In this document: positions 43,785 to 53,234 of the stretch, piece by piece | How positions within the stretch are numbered: the stretch's first letter is position 1 | How the letters are laid out: the number at the start of each line of letters is the position of its first letter | Translations under genes and position numbers: made by a program | Source: Falsihalocynthiibacter halioticoli | GTDB taxonomy: Bacteria; Pseudomonadota; Alphaproteobacteria; Rhodobacterales; Rhodobacteraceae | Direction: 5' to 3' | Length of the DNA: 64,000 nucleotides | Assembly (NCBI RefSeq): GCF_025802015.1 | Contig: NZ_JAOYFC010000001.1 | Coordinates: 124,001 to 188,000, forward strand | Notes under the pieces: model-generated | The model's input: the letters and a program-made list of their open reading frames with translations, nothing else | Told to the model about the DNA's origin: nothing | The model's database searches: none

Positions 43785-44273
43785 ATGAAGTTCCTACTAC
43801 CAATAATATTGTGTCTATTTGGAATTGCGGTGGGTTTTGGCTCTTCTAAAGCGGTTCCACTGATGCAGGCAGCATTGAATGATGAATGCACATTGGACAC
43901 AACGGAAACTCACCCATTGGAGGTGGCTGAAATTGAAAGCACCTCAAGCGAGTACTTAAAACTTAGTAACCAGTTTGTTGTTCCTATTGTTCGTGAAAAT
44001 GATGTGGGAGCATTGGCGGTTCTTTCGCTGAGTCTTGAGGTGAAAGAGGGGCAGAAAGAAGCTGTATTTGAAATGGAGCCAAAAATCCGCAATGAGCTTC
44101 TGGCAGTACTTTTTGATCATGCGAATGAAGGTGGCTTTGACGGGCAATTTGCTTCGCGCAACAATCTCGACCTTCTGCAAACTAGGTTGCTTGCGTCGGT
44201 TAGAGAGGCAACAGACAATCAAGTTACCGATGTTCTTATCACCGATATCGTTAGGCAGAACATATCGAACTAG
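43785..44273 (+). CDS. FliL-like flagellar basal-body-associated protein (copy 1)
   Basis: A 162-residue protein with a single N-terminal span (MKFLLPIILCLFGIAVGFG) and a periplasmic part with the FliL-type strand order: FVVPIVRENDVGALAVLSLS (about residues 63-82), LEVKEGQ, then a C-terminal VTDVLITDIVRQNISN. ATG at 43785 has a GAGG site 7 bases upstream; the frame also opens at a TTG at 43773. A second FliL-like gene is at 53235-53711. FliL proteins interact with stators, so this one may act in motor function. Confidence 0.75.
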   Translation: MKFLLPIILCLFGIAVGFGSSKAVPLMQAALNDECTLDTTETHPLEVAEIESTSSEYLKLSNQFVVPIVRENDVGALAVLSLSLEVKEGQKEAVFEMEPKIRNELLAVLFDHANEGGFDGQFASRNNLDLLQTRLLASVREATDNQVTDVLITDIVRQNISN

Positions 44274-44620
44274 CGACTATTCTTCGATTTTGAAAGCGAC
44301 TTAAGAGCTTGAGTTTGCCCAAAAGCCTTGGCCGCTTTGTTTTTCTGGGCATCAATCTCGGCCATAATATTTGAACGCTCTGTGTTTATCTCCACCGCGC
44401 GCATTGATCGCCAGTCGTTCCACCTCGAACTGAGTTCACAGTAAGCGATGGTGGTTTCGATATCGGTGTCTGTCCCGTAACAAGCTGCAGATTGAGCTAG
44501 AGACGTGAACTCTTCCGATAGAATTTGGTTAGCACTTTCCAATGCTTTTAACTTGCCGAGCTCGGTGTCGAGTTTGAGCTTTGCAAGAATCTTGAGTTTT
44601 TCTAGGTTGCGCCGCTTCAT
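44270..44620 (-). CDS. Small coiled-coil protein after FlhB (FliJ-like)
   Basis: A 116-residue, strongly charged helical protein (KRRNLEKLKILAKLKLDTEL at the N-terminus; a C-terminal Lys/Ser tail). It starts 4 bases inside the flhB stop, so it belongs to the flhA-fliR-flhB operon. Coiled-coil content, size and position resemble FliJ, the export chaperone escort, but similarity is not sufficient for a firm name. Confidence 0.6.
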   Translation of the reverse strand: MKRRNLEKLKILAKLKLDTELGKLKALESANQILSEEFTSLAQSAACYGTDTDIETTIAYCELSSRWNDWRSMRAVEINTERSNIMAEIDAQKNKAAKAFGQTQALKSLSKSKNSR

Positions 44621-45687
44621 GTAAGGTTTCCTGCTTTCTTTCGAACGCTCTCTGCGAAACGGATCGCAAGCGCAACGGCCTCGTAGTGTTCCGCATGGAC
44701 TTCTTCGCCAAGTTCGACAGTAGCATAGATGGCGCGGGTTGCGGGCGGGTCTCGGTGGATTGGGACGCCGTTCTCGATCGCTGTTTCGCGGATTCTCATT
44801 GCAACTTCATCTACTCCCTTTGCAACGCAGACCGGAGCGCCTCCGCTCTTTTTGTTCCAAACTAACGCAACAGCGAAATGGGTAGGGTTAACCAGCACAA
44901 CATCAGCCTTTGGTACTTCTATCATCATTTTATTGAGTGCAATTTCCTGCCCTCGCTGACGACGCTGCCCTTTTTGATGTGGGTCGCCTTCGGAATTCTT
45001 CTGTTCGTCTGTTAGTTCTTTCCGAGACATCATGTTTTTCCGGTGATGTTCTTTGTACTGGAACAGATAATCAACTACGCCGATACAAACGGAAATCAAC
45101 ACTACGACCACAACAAATTGGACTATCAGCGACATCATTCCAATGATTGCTTGCTGCGCGGAGAGGTTTGCGATTGATAGAATTACAGCGCGCTTCTTCG
45201 CTAGAAATACGCCGAGAATAATTGAAACCAGCACCAGTTTTGCTGTGCTTTTGCCAAACTCAAATAACCCTGAACGACCAAACTTATTCTTCAAGTTCGA
45301 CAGCGGAGAGATTTTGGACAGTTTGGGTTCGAGTTTTGCTGGCGCAAAAACAAAGCCTTTCTGAAAGAATACGACACCAATAACCATCACTACGGGCAAG
45401 ACGAAAAGAGGGGCTAACGGAAACAGTGATGAAGCAATTGCTCCGGTCAAACTCGCAGTTGTCGTTGCAGCTACGAAGTTTTGTGGAGAATGCAGTAATA
45501 TGGAAAGTGCCGCCGCTGAGCGCGGAATTGCATTTGGCCCGAACACAAACAACGCAATTAGAAAACCTGTAAAAGACGCAGCTGTTATCAAATCCGTTGA
45601 GCGCGGAATCTCACCTTTCTTTCGAGCGTCATCCAGCTTCTGCTGAGACGCTTCATATTGTTTTTCACCTTCGTCGTTTTGGCTCAT
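44617..45687 (-). CDS. flhB: Flagellar export switch protein FlhB
   Basis: Inner-membrane export-gate protein whose autocleavage switches export from hook to filament substrates. It has 356 residues, with four membrane spans between about residues 30 and 215. The cleavage site NPTH is intact in VLVNPTHFAVAL (about residues 267-278). The preceding cytoplasmic linker is very charged (KELTDEQKNSEGDPHQKG). It overlaps fliR and the coiled-coil gene by 4 bases each. Confidence 0.96.
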   Translation of the reverse strand: MSQNDEGEKQYEASQQKLDDARKKGEIPRSTDLITAASFTGFLIALFVFGPNAIPRSAAALSILLHSPQNFVAATTTASLTGAIASSLFPLAPLFVLPVVMVIGVVFFQKGFVFAPAKLEPKLSKISPLSNLKNKFGRSGLFEFGKSTAKLVLVSIILGVFLAKKRAVILSIANLSAQQAIIGMMSLIVQFVVVVVLISVCIGVVDYLFQYKEHHRKNMMSRKELTDEQKNSEGDPHQKGQRRQRGQEIALNKMMIEVPKADVVLVNPTHFAVALVWNKKSGGAPVCVAKGVDEVAMRIRETAIENGVPIHRDPPATRAIYATVELGEEVHAEHYEAVALAIRFAESVRKKAGNLT

Positions 45688-46454
45688 TGAGGTTTCAAAA
45701 ACGGATTAAAAAGAGTTTCAGAAAATGCTGCCCACCAAAGGGAGATAATTGCGGGCGAGATCAGCAGAAGAAGCACAATTCCTCCTAAGGTGATCGCTGG
45801 TGCACCGACCATCGCGACCATCAACTGTGGCATCGCACGGTTAATGACGCCGATTGCAACGTTGTAGAGGAGAGAAGCAGCGAGAAACGGAGATGAAAGG
45901 ACAAAGGCGAGCGAAAATGCTCTGGCGATGTGACTAACACCTAAGTTGGTAAGATTTTCACCAGATGGAAGCTGCCCAATGGGTAAAACAGTATAGGAGA
46001 GTATGAACGCTTCGATAACGAGAAGATGAAATCCGTTTGCGAGCGCCACCGAGAGCCCCCCCCAGAACAACAAGTGCCCGATGGCGGGCTGTGGCTCCGA
46101 TGATGCCGTGCCAAACATTTGCGAAAGCGAAATCGATTGAGCAACAATCGCACCAATCATTTGAAGTGCGAAGACGAATGAACGAAGAATTATGCCCAAG
46201 GACAGTCCGGCAACTATTTCGACGGCTACTTCAACAATCCCAATTTCCGCAAACGCTTGGTGCTCTGCAAACAAGATTGAATATACCGGTACAGTGAATG
46301 CTAGCGATAGGCCCAGACGTATTCGCATTGGAATTGCTTGCTCACCGAATGCTGGCAGTAGTGCCATTGTTGCGCCGACTCGCAGGAAAGTAAGGAAAAA
46401 TGACGTAACAATCGCCTGATTTTGAGCTAAGAGTATGGAAAGGTCGGCTGTCAT
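45684..46454 (-). CDS. fliR: Flagellar export-gate protein FliR
   Basis: Inner-membrane export component, 256 residues, with about six hydrophobic spans. The FliR signatures FLRVGATMALLPAFGEQAIP (about residues 24-43) and the central AGLSLGIILRSFVFALQMIG (about 83-102) are visible. The protein ends FSETLFNPFLKPQ. It overlaps flhA (46451-46454) and flhB, so the order is flhA-fliR-flhB. Confidence 0.95.
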   Translation of the reverse strand: MTADLSILLAQNQAIVTSFFLTFLRVGATMALLPAFGEQAIPMRIRLGLSLAFTVPVYSILFAEHQAFAEIGIVEVAVEIVAGLSLGIILRSFVFALQMIGAIVAQSISLSQMFGTASSEPQPAIGHLLFWGGLSVALANGFHLLVIEAFILSYTVLPIGQLPSGENLTNLGVSHIARAFSLAFVLSSPFLAASLLYNVAIGVINRAMPQLMVAMVGAPAITLGGIVLLLLISPAIISLWWAAFSETLFNPFLKPQ

Positions 46455-48541
46455 TTCGTGACAAACCCAACAAGCGCTGGTTTGGCGTCTGTTCCAATTT
46501 CCTCAAATGAAAGGACTGGGTTTGAGATGCCTTTGGCGGTCAGAACGGTTCTGAGGAAACGCCGCCGCATTCTTGAAGTTACGATTGCTGGGAACGCTCC
46601 GTTTTCTCCGGCGCGGGCGACTTTCTGAGCAATTCCATCAGCCAGAGAATTGAATTCGTCAGGAGGAAGGGCAACGTCTATTTGCCCTCGATCACCCTCG
46701 ATTTGATACTGATTGAAGGTCGCTTCCCATTCCGGAGCGAGTTGGACAAGAGGGATTGAGCCATCGTCGCGGCGAATCTCAGAGACGAGTTGAAAGCCAA
46801 GCCGCTGGCGGACGTGTTCTGTAATGCCTTCGCTTTTTTGATACACAGGTCGAGCTTCAGAGATGGCTTCCAGAATGAGTGCAAGATTACGTACAGAAAC
46901 TTGCTCTTCGAGCAGCTGGCGCATCACGCTAAGCAGAAGATCCACGGGCACTTTTTCGGGAATGAGTTCGTCAAGTAGCTGCTGATTTGCGCGCGCGCGA
47001 GATTCGTCTGAAAGATTTGTGAATTCCTCAAGTATGCGACGAAGAGCTTTCAGCGTTAGAAGCCGCGGGAAGTTGCTCTTAATTGTTTCTAAAAGGTGTG
47101 TGGCGAGCACTTCGCTGGGGGACACAATTGTGATGCCTGACGTGGCAACAGCCTCTTGATTCTCGGAGTTTATCCAGCGGGCCGGAGCGCCGTATACAGG
47201 TTCCTTTACATTGGTGCCTGCTTCCAGAAGATCTTGGTTGTCGGCCAGCAATGCGAGAACCTTGTCTTGCTCAACTCGGTCGCTTGCTTGTTCGACACCT
47301 TGAATTTTGATGATGTAGGTACCGTTTGGAAGCGTAGCGTTATCAGAAAGCCGTATTTCGGGAAGAACCAAACCGTAGACGGTTGCAATATGTTTGCGCA
47401 TATTCTCGATTCTGACGTCGAGTCCTGTTGCTGGGTCGAGCACCATATTTATGAGATCGGGCGCAAATTCTATATGGATGTCATCAAGATCCAACAAATC
47501 CCCTAGCGATTTTTCAGCAGCGACCTGTTCGGCGTTGTTTTCGGAAGTGATTTCATCGGCCTGGGCTTTGTTTTTCGTATAAACAAACCAAGATGCAGAA
47601 CCAAGCAAAGCCGCGCCGAGCATAAATGGGAGAAATGGAAGCCCCGGAACCAGAGCAAATACGCCCATAAGGAAAGCGACGGTCGCGAGCGCAGAGTGGT
47701 GGCGTCCGAGTTGTGAGAAAATTGCGAGATCTGTTGAGCCCGTTGCTCCGCCGCGTGCAAGCAAGAGTGCCGAGGCGATAGAGATTATGACGGCTGGAAT
47801 CTGTGAAACCAAGCCATCTCCGACTGTTAGTATTGCGTAGGTCTCTAGGGCTTGCCCCGCTGGCATTTTGTGAACAACCAAGCCCATTACAAGCCCCATC
47901 ACTAGATTGAGCAGTGTAATGAGAAGCCCTGCAACAGCATCGCCTTTCACAAATTTTGACGCACCATCGAGAGACCCAAAGAAGGTTGTTTCGGCTTGGT
48001 CGTTCTCACGGCGGGCTTTCGCCTCGGCGTGGCTTATTGCTCCTGCGGACATGTCTGCATCGATGGCCAGTTGTTTGCCGGGCATCGCGTCCAATGCAAA
48101 CCGCGCTCCCACTTCAGCCATTCGGCCTGCGCCTTTAGTGATGACGATGAAGTTGACAATGAGAAGAACACCAAAAACGACTAACCCCAAGAAAACGCTG
48201 CCGCTCATTATGAAGCTTGCAAAGCCTTGAATCACATTGCCGGCTGCGTTCGCACCGGTATGCCCCTGGCCGATGATGAGCTTGGTCGATGACACATTGA
48301 GCGACAAACGCAGCATGAGTGATGCTAACAGAACCGTCGGAAACGCTGAGAAATCCAAGGGGCGTTCGATGAATAGGGTGACCGTAAACATCAATATCGC
48401 AAGAGCAAACGAAGCAGCTAATCCAACGTCGAGAACCCAAGAAGGGACGGGCAAAATCATCATTACGATAACTGCCATCAAGGCCAAAGCCAGCAGTACC
48501 GTTGGGCTGAATAGCAAAGGAATCTGGTTCGAGAAACGCAT
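46451..48541 (-). CDS. flhA: Flagellar export protein FlhA
   Basis: Large export-gate protein, 696 residues. The N-terminal half has about eight membrane spans (residues 12-320) with the FHIPEP region around AVGARFALDAMPGKQLAIDA (about 142-161). The C-terminal cytoplasmic docking domain (about 345-690) binds chaperone-substrate complexes. The conserved segment LRRILEEFTNLSDESRARAN is around residues 500-520. It is downstream of the transglycosylase gene. Confidence 0.96.
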   Translation of the reverse strand: MRFSNQIPLLFSPTVLLALALMAVIVMMILPVPSWVLDVGLAASFALAILMFTVTLFIERPLDFSAFPTVLLASLMLRLSLNVSSTKLIIGQGHTGANAAGNVIQGFASFIMSGSVFLGLVVFGVLLIVNFIVITKGAGRMAEVGARFALDAMPGKQLAIDADMSAGAISHAEAKARRENDQAETTFFGSLDGASKFVKGDAVAGLLITLLNLVMGLVMGLVVHKMPAGQALETYAILTVGDGLVSQIPAVIISIASALLLARGGATGSTDLAIFSQLGRHHSALATVAFLMGVFALVPGLPFLPFMLGAALLGSASWFVYTKNKAQADEITSENNAEQVAAEKSLGDLLDLDDIHIEFAPDLINMVLDPATGLDVRIENMRKHIATVYGLVLPEIRLSDNATLPNGTYIIKIQGVEQASDRVEQDKVLALLADNQDLLEAGTNVKEPVYGAPARWINSENQEAVATSGITIVSPSEVLATHLLETIKSNFPRLLTLKALRRILEEFTNLSDESRARANQQLLDELIPEKVPVDLLLSVMRQLLEEQVSVRNLALILEAISEARPVYQKSEGITEHVRQRLGFQLVSEIRRDDGSIPLVQLAPEWEATFNQYQIEGDRGQIDVALPPDEFNSLADGIAQKVARAGENGAFPAIVTSRMRRRFLRTVLTAKGISNPVLSFEEIGTDAKPALVGFVTK

Positions 48542-48551
48542 TTTGGATGAC

Positions 48552-49319
48552 CTAATTGCTTGCTATGAAACGCGATGTTTGTCGCTCGCCCATTGGTACG
48601 AGGGAGCCGAGTACTGGTAGTTGATCTGTTTGTTGTAGAAGCGGGAACAGGTTCTCGTTTGCGACTACGCTGTTGCTGTCCTGTTCTTCGGAATGGGTCT
48701 CCGTTATGGCATCTTTAGGTAGCGAACTCTTTATACGTTTGAAGCGTTTTTTGTATTTGTTGGCAAACTCGGGTGTACGTGAGTGGTATGCGCCGGCAGC
48801 GTCTTCCCAGTTGCCCATTTCCTGATAGAGATCTTTCAGAAACCGCGCCGCGTATATCGCGTTTTTCTCCGGGTCGAACATTTCTTGGATCGAAGAGAAA
48901 TTGTGGCCGTGCCATCTGTAGTTAATTTGAAAACAACCAATGTCGAAACTGCGCGCGCCACCTAGATAACTATCTTGAACATAGTCGAAAGCTTGGTTTC
49001 TTGAATCGAACCAGACACCTTTGCCTTCCATATTTACTGTCCAGGGCCAGGGCGAAAAGCTTCCGTTTTTCTTCCGGCCTGTCTCGGCTAGCGAAATAGA
49101 ATATAGGACTTCTACCGGTACACCTGTTTTATTTGCAGCGGCAAGCGTCGCATCTGAACATACCGAGTTTTGTGAGTTGTTTAGACTTGCGTGGCCTGCA
49201 AACGGGGCAGCGAAGGCCAGCAGTACTCCAAGAATAGCTTGAAGCGCGCGTCGCTGGACACGAACAAAAATTTTGTCATTTTGGAGGCTGCCAAGAGCCT
49301 TGCAATTCTTGCATCTCAT
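48552..49319 (-). CDS. SLT-domain lytic transglycosylase of the flagellar cluster
   Basis: A 255-residue predicted periplasmic enzyme. A hydrophobic export segment lies at about residues 27-44 (LQAILGVLLAFAAPFAGHA). The SLT fold follows: the catalytic Glu in YSISLAETGRK (about residue 78), then GCFQINYRWHG (about 130-140) and AIYAARFLKDLYQEMGNWED (about 158-177). It could open the peptidoglycan for the rod, the job done by the muramidase half of FlgJ in enterobacteria. The start is uncertain; downstream GTG codons are possible. Confidence 0.8.
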   Translation of the reverse strand: MRCKNCKALGSLQNDKIFVRVQRRALQAILGVLLAFAAPFAGHASLNNSQNSVCSDATLAAANKTGVPVEVLYSISLAETGRKKNGSFSPWPWTVNMEGKGVWFDSRNQAFDYVQDSYLGGARSFDIGCFQINYRWHGHNFSSIQEMFDPEKNAIYAARFLKDLYQEMGNWEDAAGAYHSRTPEFANKYKKRFKRIKSSLPKDAITETHSEEQDSNSVVANENLFPLLQQTDQLPVLGSLVPMGERQTSRFIASN

Positions 49320-49369
49320 TCTCCCAAAATACAGATCGAACCTTAAGCAAAGGTTAGTGCTGCTGGCTG

Positions 49370-51322
49370 CTATTTCACGGTGATTGAGTTAGACATTCCA
49401 CTCAATCTCTCACGGTCTTCGCGACTATTTTGAAGAAGCTGCGCTGCGAATGTAGGGGTGATTTGGCTCTGAGGTGTATCGTTAACAACTTCGACGGTAT
49501 GTGTTTCGATTTGGGAATCGGCTCGTCGCCCATTGCTGGGCATCTCTCGGTTGCCCCAATCTCGAGTTCTTTCCGCTGTAGGCTTCACTGTGCCTGTTTG
49601 TCTCAGCTGAGATTCGTGCGTTATGAACCCAAGTGCGGTGAGCCTCTCGGAGATCTTTTTTTGTAGATTCGGAGGTAGATCGCTGCGCTCTTCCAATGCG
49701 CTTTCGCTCAGTTGAAATAGTAGAAACTCCTCGGTCTCTGCGTCAATGTTTGCTTGGAAAATACGCTCAATTAGGCTTGGTTTATACGGACTAAGCAGAT
49801 TGAATTGGTTGCTCTTCAGCGCAGTTTCGAGCGCGAACTCAAAGTCATTTTGATTTATCAACGCTTCAACTAAGACTTCTTTTGTGTAGCGTCCAATTTC
49901 CGTTTCGCGGAATTCTAGATCAATACTTTCCAGGAACACTAGTTCGCTTGCGGCAACCGATTGGGGTTTTGAAAAGTCGCTTACAATTGATTTGAGAGCG
50001 CTTGCTTCAAGCTCCCCAAGCTCACGAGCTACTTTTTCACTTATCAAAGGGAAGTAATTGTCATCGCCGTAGCTGACAGCGCCTTCTAGCTCGACATTGT
50101 ATAACGCTGAGATTTTCTTTTGAAGGTGCTCAGGTAGTAATGCGAACTGCCTTTTCATTTCTTCTGTTTTAATTCTCGGTTCGTTGCGCCCAAGGCTCGT
50201 CCAGAAAAGCAATCGTATGCCGCAATTCGCTGGTAAGTTTGCGGTTAGCTCATCGTTTGGATTCTTCCCAGTTAGCCTTTGCGCAATTAGGCTAAGCACG
50301 ACTCTAGAGTTAAATTTTTGACTTTTCGGTTCGAGTAGCCCTAAGGCTTCAGATCCTAACCCAGCATAGATATGTGCTTTAATCTGCTTTAGTTTGTTAC
50401 TCTCAGTTGATTCTATTTGGACTGCATGATTGGCTTTGCGTAGATTTTCTAACGGGTCCTCAACTGTCGCCCAGTTGTTTAAGTTAAAATCAAAATCGCA
50501 GAATGGCTTTTTATGAAATTTTGATGCATTTGCATGTTGCAAGGGGTCATGGATTTCAGACTGTAGTTGTGTGGGAGTAGTAGAGCGCGGGGCCTCTTCC
50601 TGAATTGAATTATTCCTTCGCACTGGGTGTGCGTTGGTGTCTAATTTGACGGCCGCGTCGGGTTTCATCTCTGGTATCGGCTCAATTTCCACGAAACCGT
50701 GATTTACAACTCGACCTAGTTCGGTAAGCAATTGTCGCTCAAAATTTGAAGACTGTGCGGCCAAACTTGATGGCCTATCTTTTGCAATTTTGTCGGGTTT
50801 GTTTGGATTGATTGAATTTACTATTAGTTTGCCGCTAAGTATTTGGGCTTGAGGCCGCAGTAGAGCCATTTGGGTTATTGCGTAGCCCAATGCAGTTTTA
50901 ATTCCACCAACTAGCGAAGCGACCTCTTTGTTGTCTTCTGAATTGTTATGTGCAGACCTAGTTGGTTCTTCGCTAAATACGTCTAACACGAGCCTATCGC
51001 CCTCCAGCTCAAACGCTTCTGTCTTGCATTCACAATTCAAACGCAGCGATAGGGCTTGTTTGTTCGCATCAAAACTAACATCTGCAATGCGTGTGCGAGG
51101 TATGCGATCAAATACTTTGTTTGTAAGTATCGATAGGTCTTTGGATTCAAAGTGAAGCGCGTAACCGCTTTCCACTTTGTGCAGGCTCCAATCAACTTCT
51201 TTGGAAAAGTCCAGAACCAGCCTAGAAAAATCTTTGTGCTCGCCAGACCGTACGACAATCGTTTCGGCGGCGAGCGGGACGCCCAAAAACAAAAGCGCGA
51301 GGATTAATCCAAAGCGTTTCAT
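49370..51322 (-). CDS. Large periplasmic protein of the flagellar cluster
   Basis: A 650-residue protein with a signal peptide (KRFGLILALLFLGVPLAAE). Residues 20-125 look beta-rich, like an AMIN domain (IVVRSGEHKDFSRLVLDFS, then LHFESKDLSILTNKVFDRIP). The middle (about 130-300) is poorly conserved, and the last half is helical with a repeat-like content of Leu/Glu helices (about 300-600). I do not recognise a named family. It overlaps motA by 4 bases, so it probably acts with the motor or in the periplasm around the basal body. Base composition is AT-rich compared with its neighbours. Confidence 0.7.
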   Translation of the reverse strand: MKRFGLILALLFLGVPLAAETIVVRSGEHKDFSRLVLDFSKEVDWSLHKVESGYALHFESKDLSILTNKVFDRIPRTRIADVSFDANKQALSLRLNCECKTEAFELEGDRLVLDVFSEEPTRSAHNNSEDNKEVASLVGGIKTALGYAITQMALLRPQAQILSGKLIVNSINPNKPDKIAKDRPSSLAAQSSNFERQLLTELGRVVNHGFVEIEPIPEMKPDAAVKLDTNAHPVRRNNSIQEEAPRSTTPTQLQSEIHDPLQHANASKFHKKPFCDFDFNLNNWATVEDPLENLRKANHAVQIESTESNKLKQIKAHIYAGLGSEALGLLEPKSQKFNSRVVLSLIAQRLTGKNPNDELTANLPANCGIRLLFWTSLGRNEPRIKTEEMKRQFALLPEHLQKKISALYNVELEGAVSYGDDNYFPLISEKVARELGELEASALKSIVSDFSKPQSVAASELVFLESIDLEFRETEIGRYTKEVLVEALINQNDFEFALETALKSNQFNLLSPYKPSLIERIFQANIDAETEEFLLFQLSESALEERSDLPPNLQKKISERLTALGFITHESQLRQTGTVKPTAERTRDWGNREMPSNGRRADSQIETHTVEVVNDTPQSQITPTFAAQLLQNSREDRERLSGMSNSITVK

Positions 51323-52188
51323 ACCGCGATCGACTTAACTTCTTTAAGCGCCTCTTCTAGCTCTCCAAAACTTGGGCGACTGTGGCTTGGGGTGTTTTGC
51401 CGCCCGACCTCGATGCAAATATTTGTGGCGTGGTTGTGCAAGTTGGCAACGAGCACATCCTTTATCAGGCTGTAGAAATGTGCATCTTCTTCGACGACCG
51501 ATTGAACCTTTGCTGCAAAGGGGCCCATCAACCCATAAGCGAGAAAGACGCCGAGAAAGGTCCCGACAAGTGCGCCGCCGATCAGTTTCCCAAGTATTTC
51601 AGGGGGTTGATCAATCGATGCCATTGTTTTGATAACACCAAGAACCGCGGCAACAATGCCAAGCGCAGGCAACCCATCTGCAAGCGCCTGAAGGGCGTGA
51701 CTTCCATGCATTGCGTGTTGAAAATTTGCGTCTATGCGCTTCTCCAATACGTCCTCAACTTGATGCGGATCATCGTAGTTCATCGAGGCAGAACGCAATG
51801 TGTCGCAGATCAAGCCGATTGCCTCTGCGTCGGCGAGAATGCGCGGGTAGCGTGTAAATATTTCGGATGTTTCTGGTGCTTCGATGTGTTCTTCGAGTGC
51901 AACTGAGTTTTGCCGTGCGAGTCTAATGAGCTCAAATAACAAGCAAAGTAGATCGCGGTAATCATTGTGTTTCCAGCGTGTGCCGCGAAAGACTTTTAGA
52001 ACGTCAGATAATGTGGATTTCGCCCCAGAAGAATCATTCGAGATGAGGAATGCACCAACACCCGCACCGCCGATCATCATCAACTCAAAAGGTAATGAAT
52101 GAAGGATTATCGACATCTTGCCACCAGCGGCTAAATAGCCACCAAAGACCATGACGAAAATCACGACAATGCCTATTATTCCAAGCAT
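51319..52188 (-). CDS. motA: Flagellar motor stator protein MotA
   Basis: Stator ion-channel subunit, 289 residues with four membrane spans (about 4-22, 32-50, 170-190, 203-223). The MotA proline region GLPALGIVAAVLGVIKTMAS (about residues 169-188) and the cytoplasmic charged loop are visible. The partner motB is not in the window. The downstream 650-residue gene overlaps it by 4 bases. Confidence 0.94.
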   Translation of the reverse strand: MLGIIGIVVIFVMVFGGYLAAGGKMSIILHSLPFELMMIGGAGVGAFLISNDSSGAKSTLSDVLKVFRGTRWKHNDYRDLLCLLFELIRLARQNSVALEEHIEAPETSEIFTRYPRILADAEAIGLICDTLRSASMNYDDPHQVEDVLEKRIDANFQHAMHGSHALQALADGLPALGIVAAVLGVIKTMASIDQPPEILGKLIGGALVGTFLGVFLAYGLMGPFAAKVQSVVEEDAHFYSLIKDVLVANLHNHATNICIEVGRQNTPSHSRPSFGELEEALKEVKSIAV

Positions 52189-52262
52189 TTACTTTGCTCA
52201 CTAACTAGGGAAAACTCTGAAAAGAATTGCAGGCGTGTATTAAAAAACCCTCAATATGCCCA

Positions 52263-52859
52263 TCATTCGGACTGAATGTTCGCATTGCGCCCTGCTAAAA
52301 CGACGCTAATTGCATATGCGGACTCAGCTGGTAGTGATGCGAGAATATTGGCAGCGGTTTCGGACCTCATTCTCGCGATAAAACCGGCGGCGAAATCAGG
52401 TTCCATCTGCTCAAAGAGAGGCGCAGATTCGCTGGCTTTCATGTTCTCGTATAGTGCCGTGAGTTTATTAATATCTTCGTCTGCAGCGGAGTTTGCTTGG
52501 GCGATTGTTTGGCTTAAGGCCTCTTCTGCGGCGAGGAGATCTTGCATATTTTCTTCATAGACCCGTTCCGCAATTGCAAGTGTTGCTAACCTCTCTGCAA
52601 TTTCGGCCTCTCGTTTCTCTGCATTTCGTTCTCGTTCTTGCAAAGAGGTTACAAGTGCCTCAAGGCCGTCCGTTGGAATACAGTAATCGGGCTCTGCCGG
52701 AGCGGTTAAACTCTCAAATTCGCGTGCAAGCGCTGGGCCCGCGCCACTGCCGAGGCGCATGAGCGCGGAGAGAATAAAGAAGCTAGCAACGATGATAAGG
52801 ACGTTTCGGCTGCTTTTTCGTTTTCTGGAACGCACGTCTTTAGTTTGCTTAGGTCTCAT
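52263..52859 (-). CDS. MotE-like coiled-coil protein with MgtE-N-type domain
   Basis: A 198-residue protein with one membrane span (about residues 20-35), a long periplasmic coiled coil (about 65-150, LVTSLQERERNAEKREAEIA and following helices) and a C-terminal MgtE-N-like domain (about 153-195, LFEQMEPDFAAGFIARM). This layout is like MotE, the MotC chaperone of Sinorhizobium. The start overlaps the preceding gene (52856) by 4 bases. It probably acts in motor assembly. Confidence 0.7.
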   Translation of the reverse strand: MRPKQTKDVRSRKRKSSRNVLIIVASFFILSALMRLGSGAGPALAREFESLTAPAEPDYCIPTDGLEALVTSLQERERNAEKREAEIAERLATLAIAERVYEENMQDLLAAEEALSQTIAQANSAADEDINKLTALYENMKASESAPLFEQMEPDFAAGFIARMRSETAANILASLPAESAYAISVVLAGRNANIQSE

Positions 52860-53224
52860 TTGGCCCCCGATCGATGAAAAAAGCCAGCGCCCTTTACACT
52901 CTCTTTCGGGGCTGCTTCAGCTTGCGGCGCCTCGCCGTTCACGGGCAGATCGTGCAGAGAGGCAACGAGAATTTCGAGTTGCTTTGCGGCAGTTTCTGCA
53001 CGTTCGGTTAGTGAATGAAGCGAAGCGGTTGAGTTGACGGCCGCCTGCTGGGCGTTCTGCAAGGTGGTCGTCATGTCATCGACCTGTGCCGACATGACGG
53101 CAACCGCGCCTCCAACCCCTTTCTCAAGGTCATTAAATTTTTTGAGCCGCCGAGAAAGGATCACGCAGTAAAGAGCAGCGCCTAATGTTCCTGCGAGCAA
53201 GAATATGTCTGAAATTAAATCCAT
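52856..53224 (-). CDS. Small membrane coiled-coil protein of the fliL operon
   Basis: A 122-residue protein with an N-terminal membrane span (LISDIFLLAGTLGAALYCVI), a basic stop-transfer RRLKKF and a cytosolic coiled coil (about residues 40-95). The last part is rich in Ala, Glu and Pro. I do not assign a family. It is 10 bases after fliL and overlaps the MotE-like gene by 4 bases, so a motor-related role is likely. Confidence 0.65.
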   Translation of the reverse strand: MDLISDIFLLAGTLGAALYCVILSRRLKKFNDLEKGVGGAVAVMSAQVDDMTTTLQNAQQAAVNSTASLHSLTERAETAAKQLEILVASLHDLPVNGEAPQAEAAPKESVKGAGFFHRSGAK

Positions 53225-53234
53225 CTAAGCCTCT

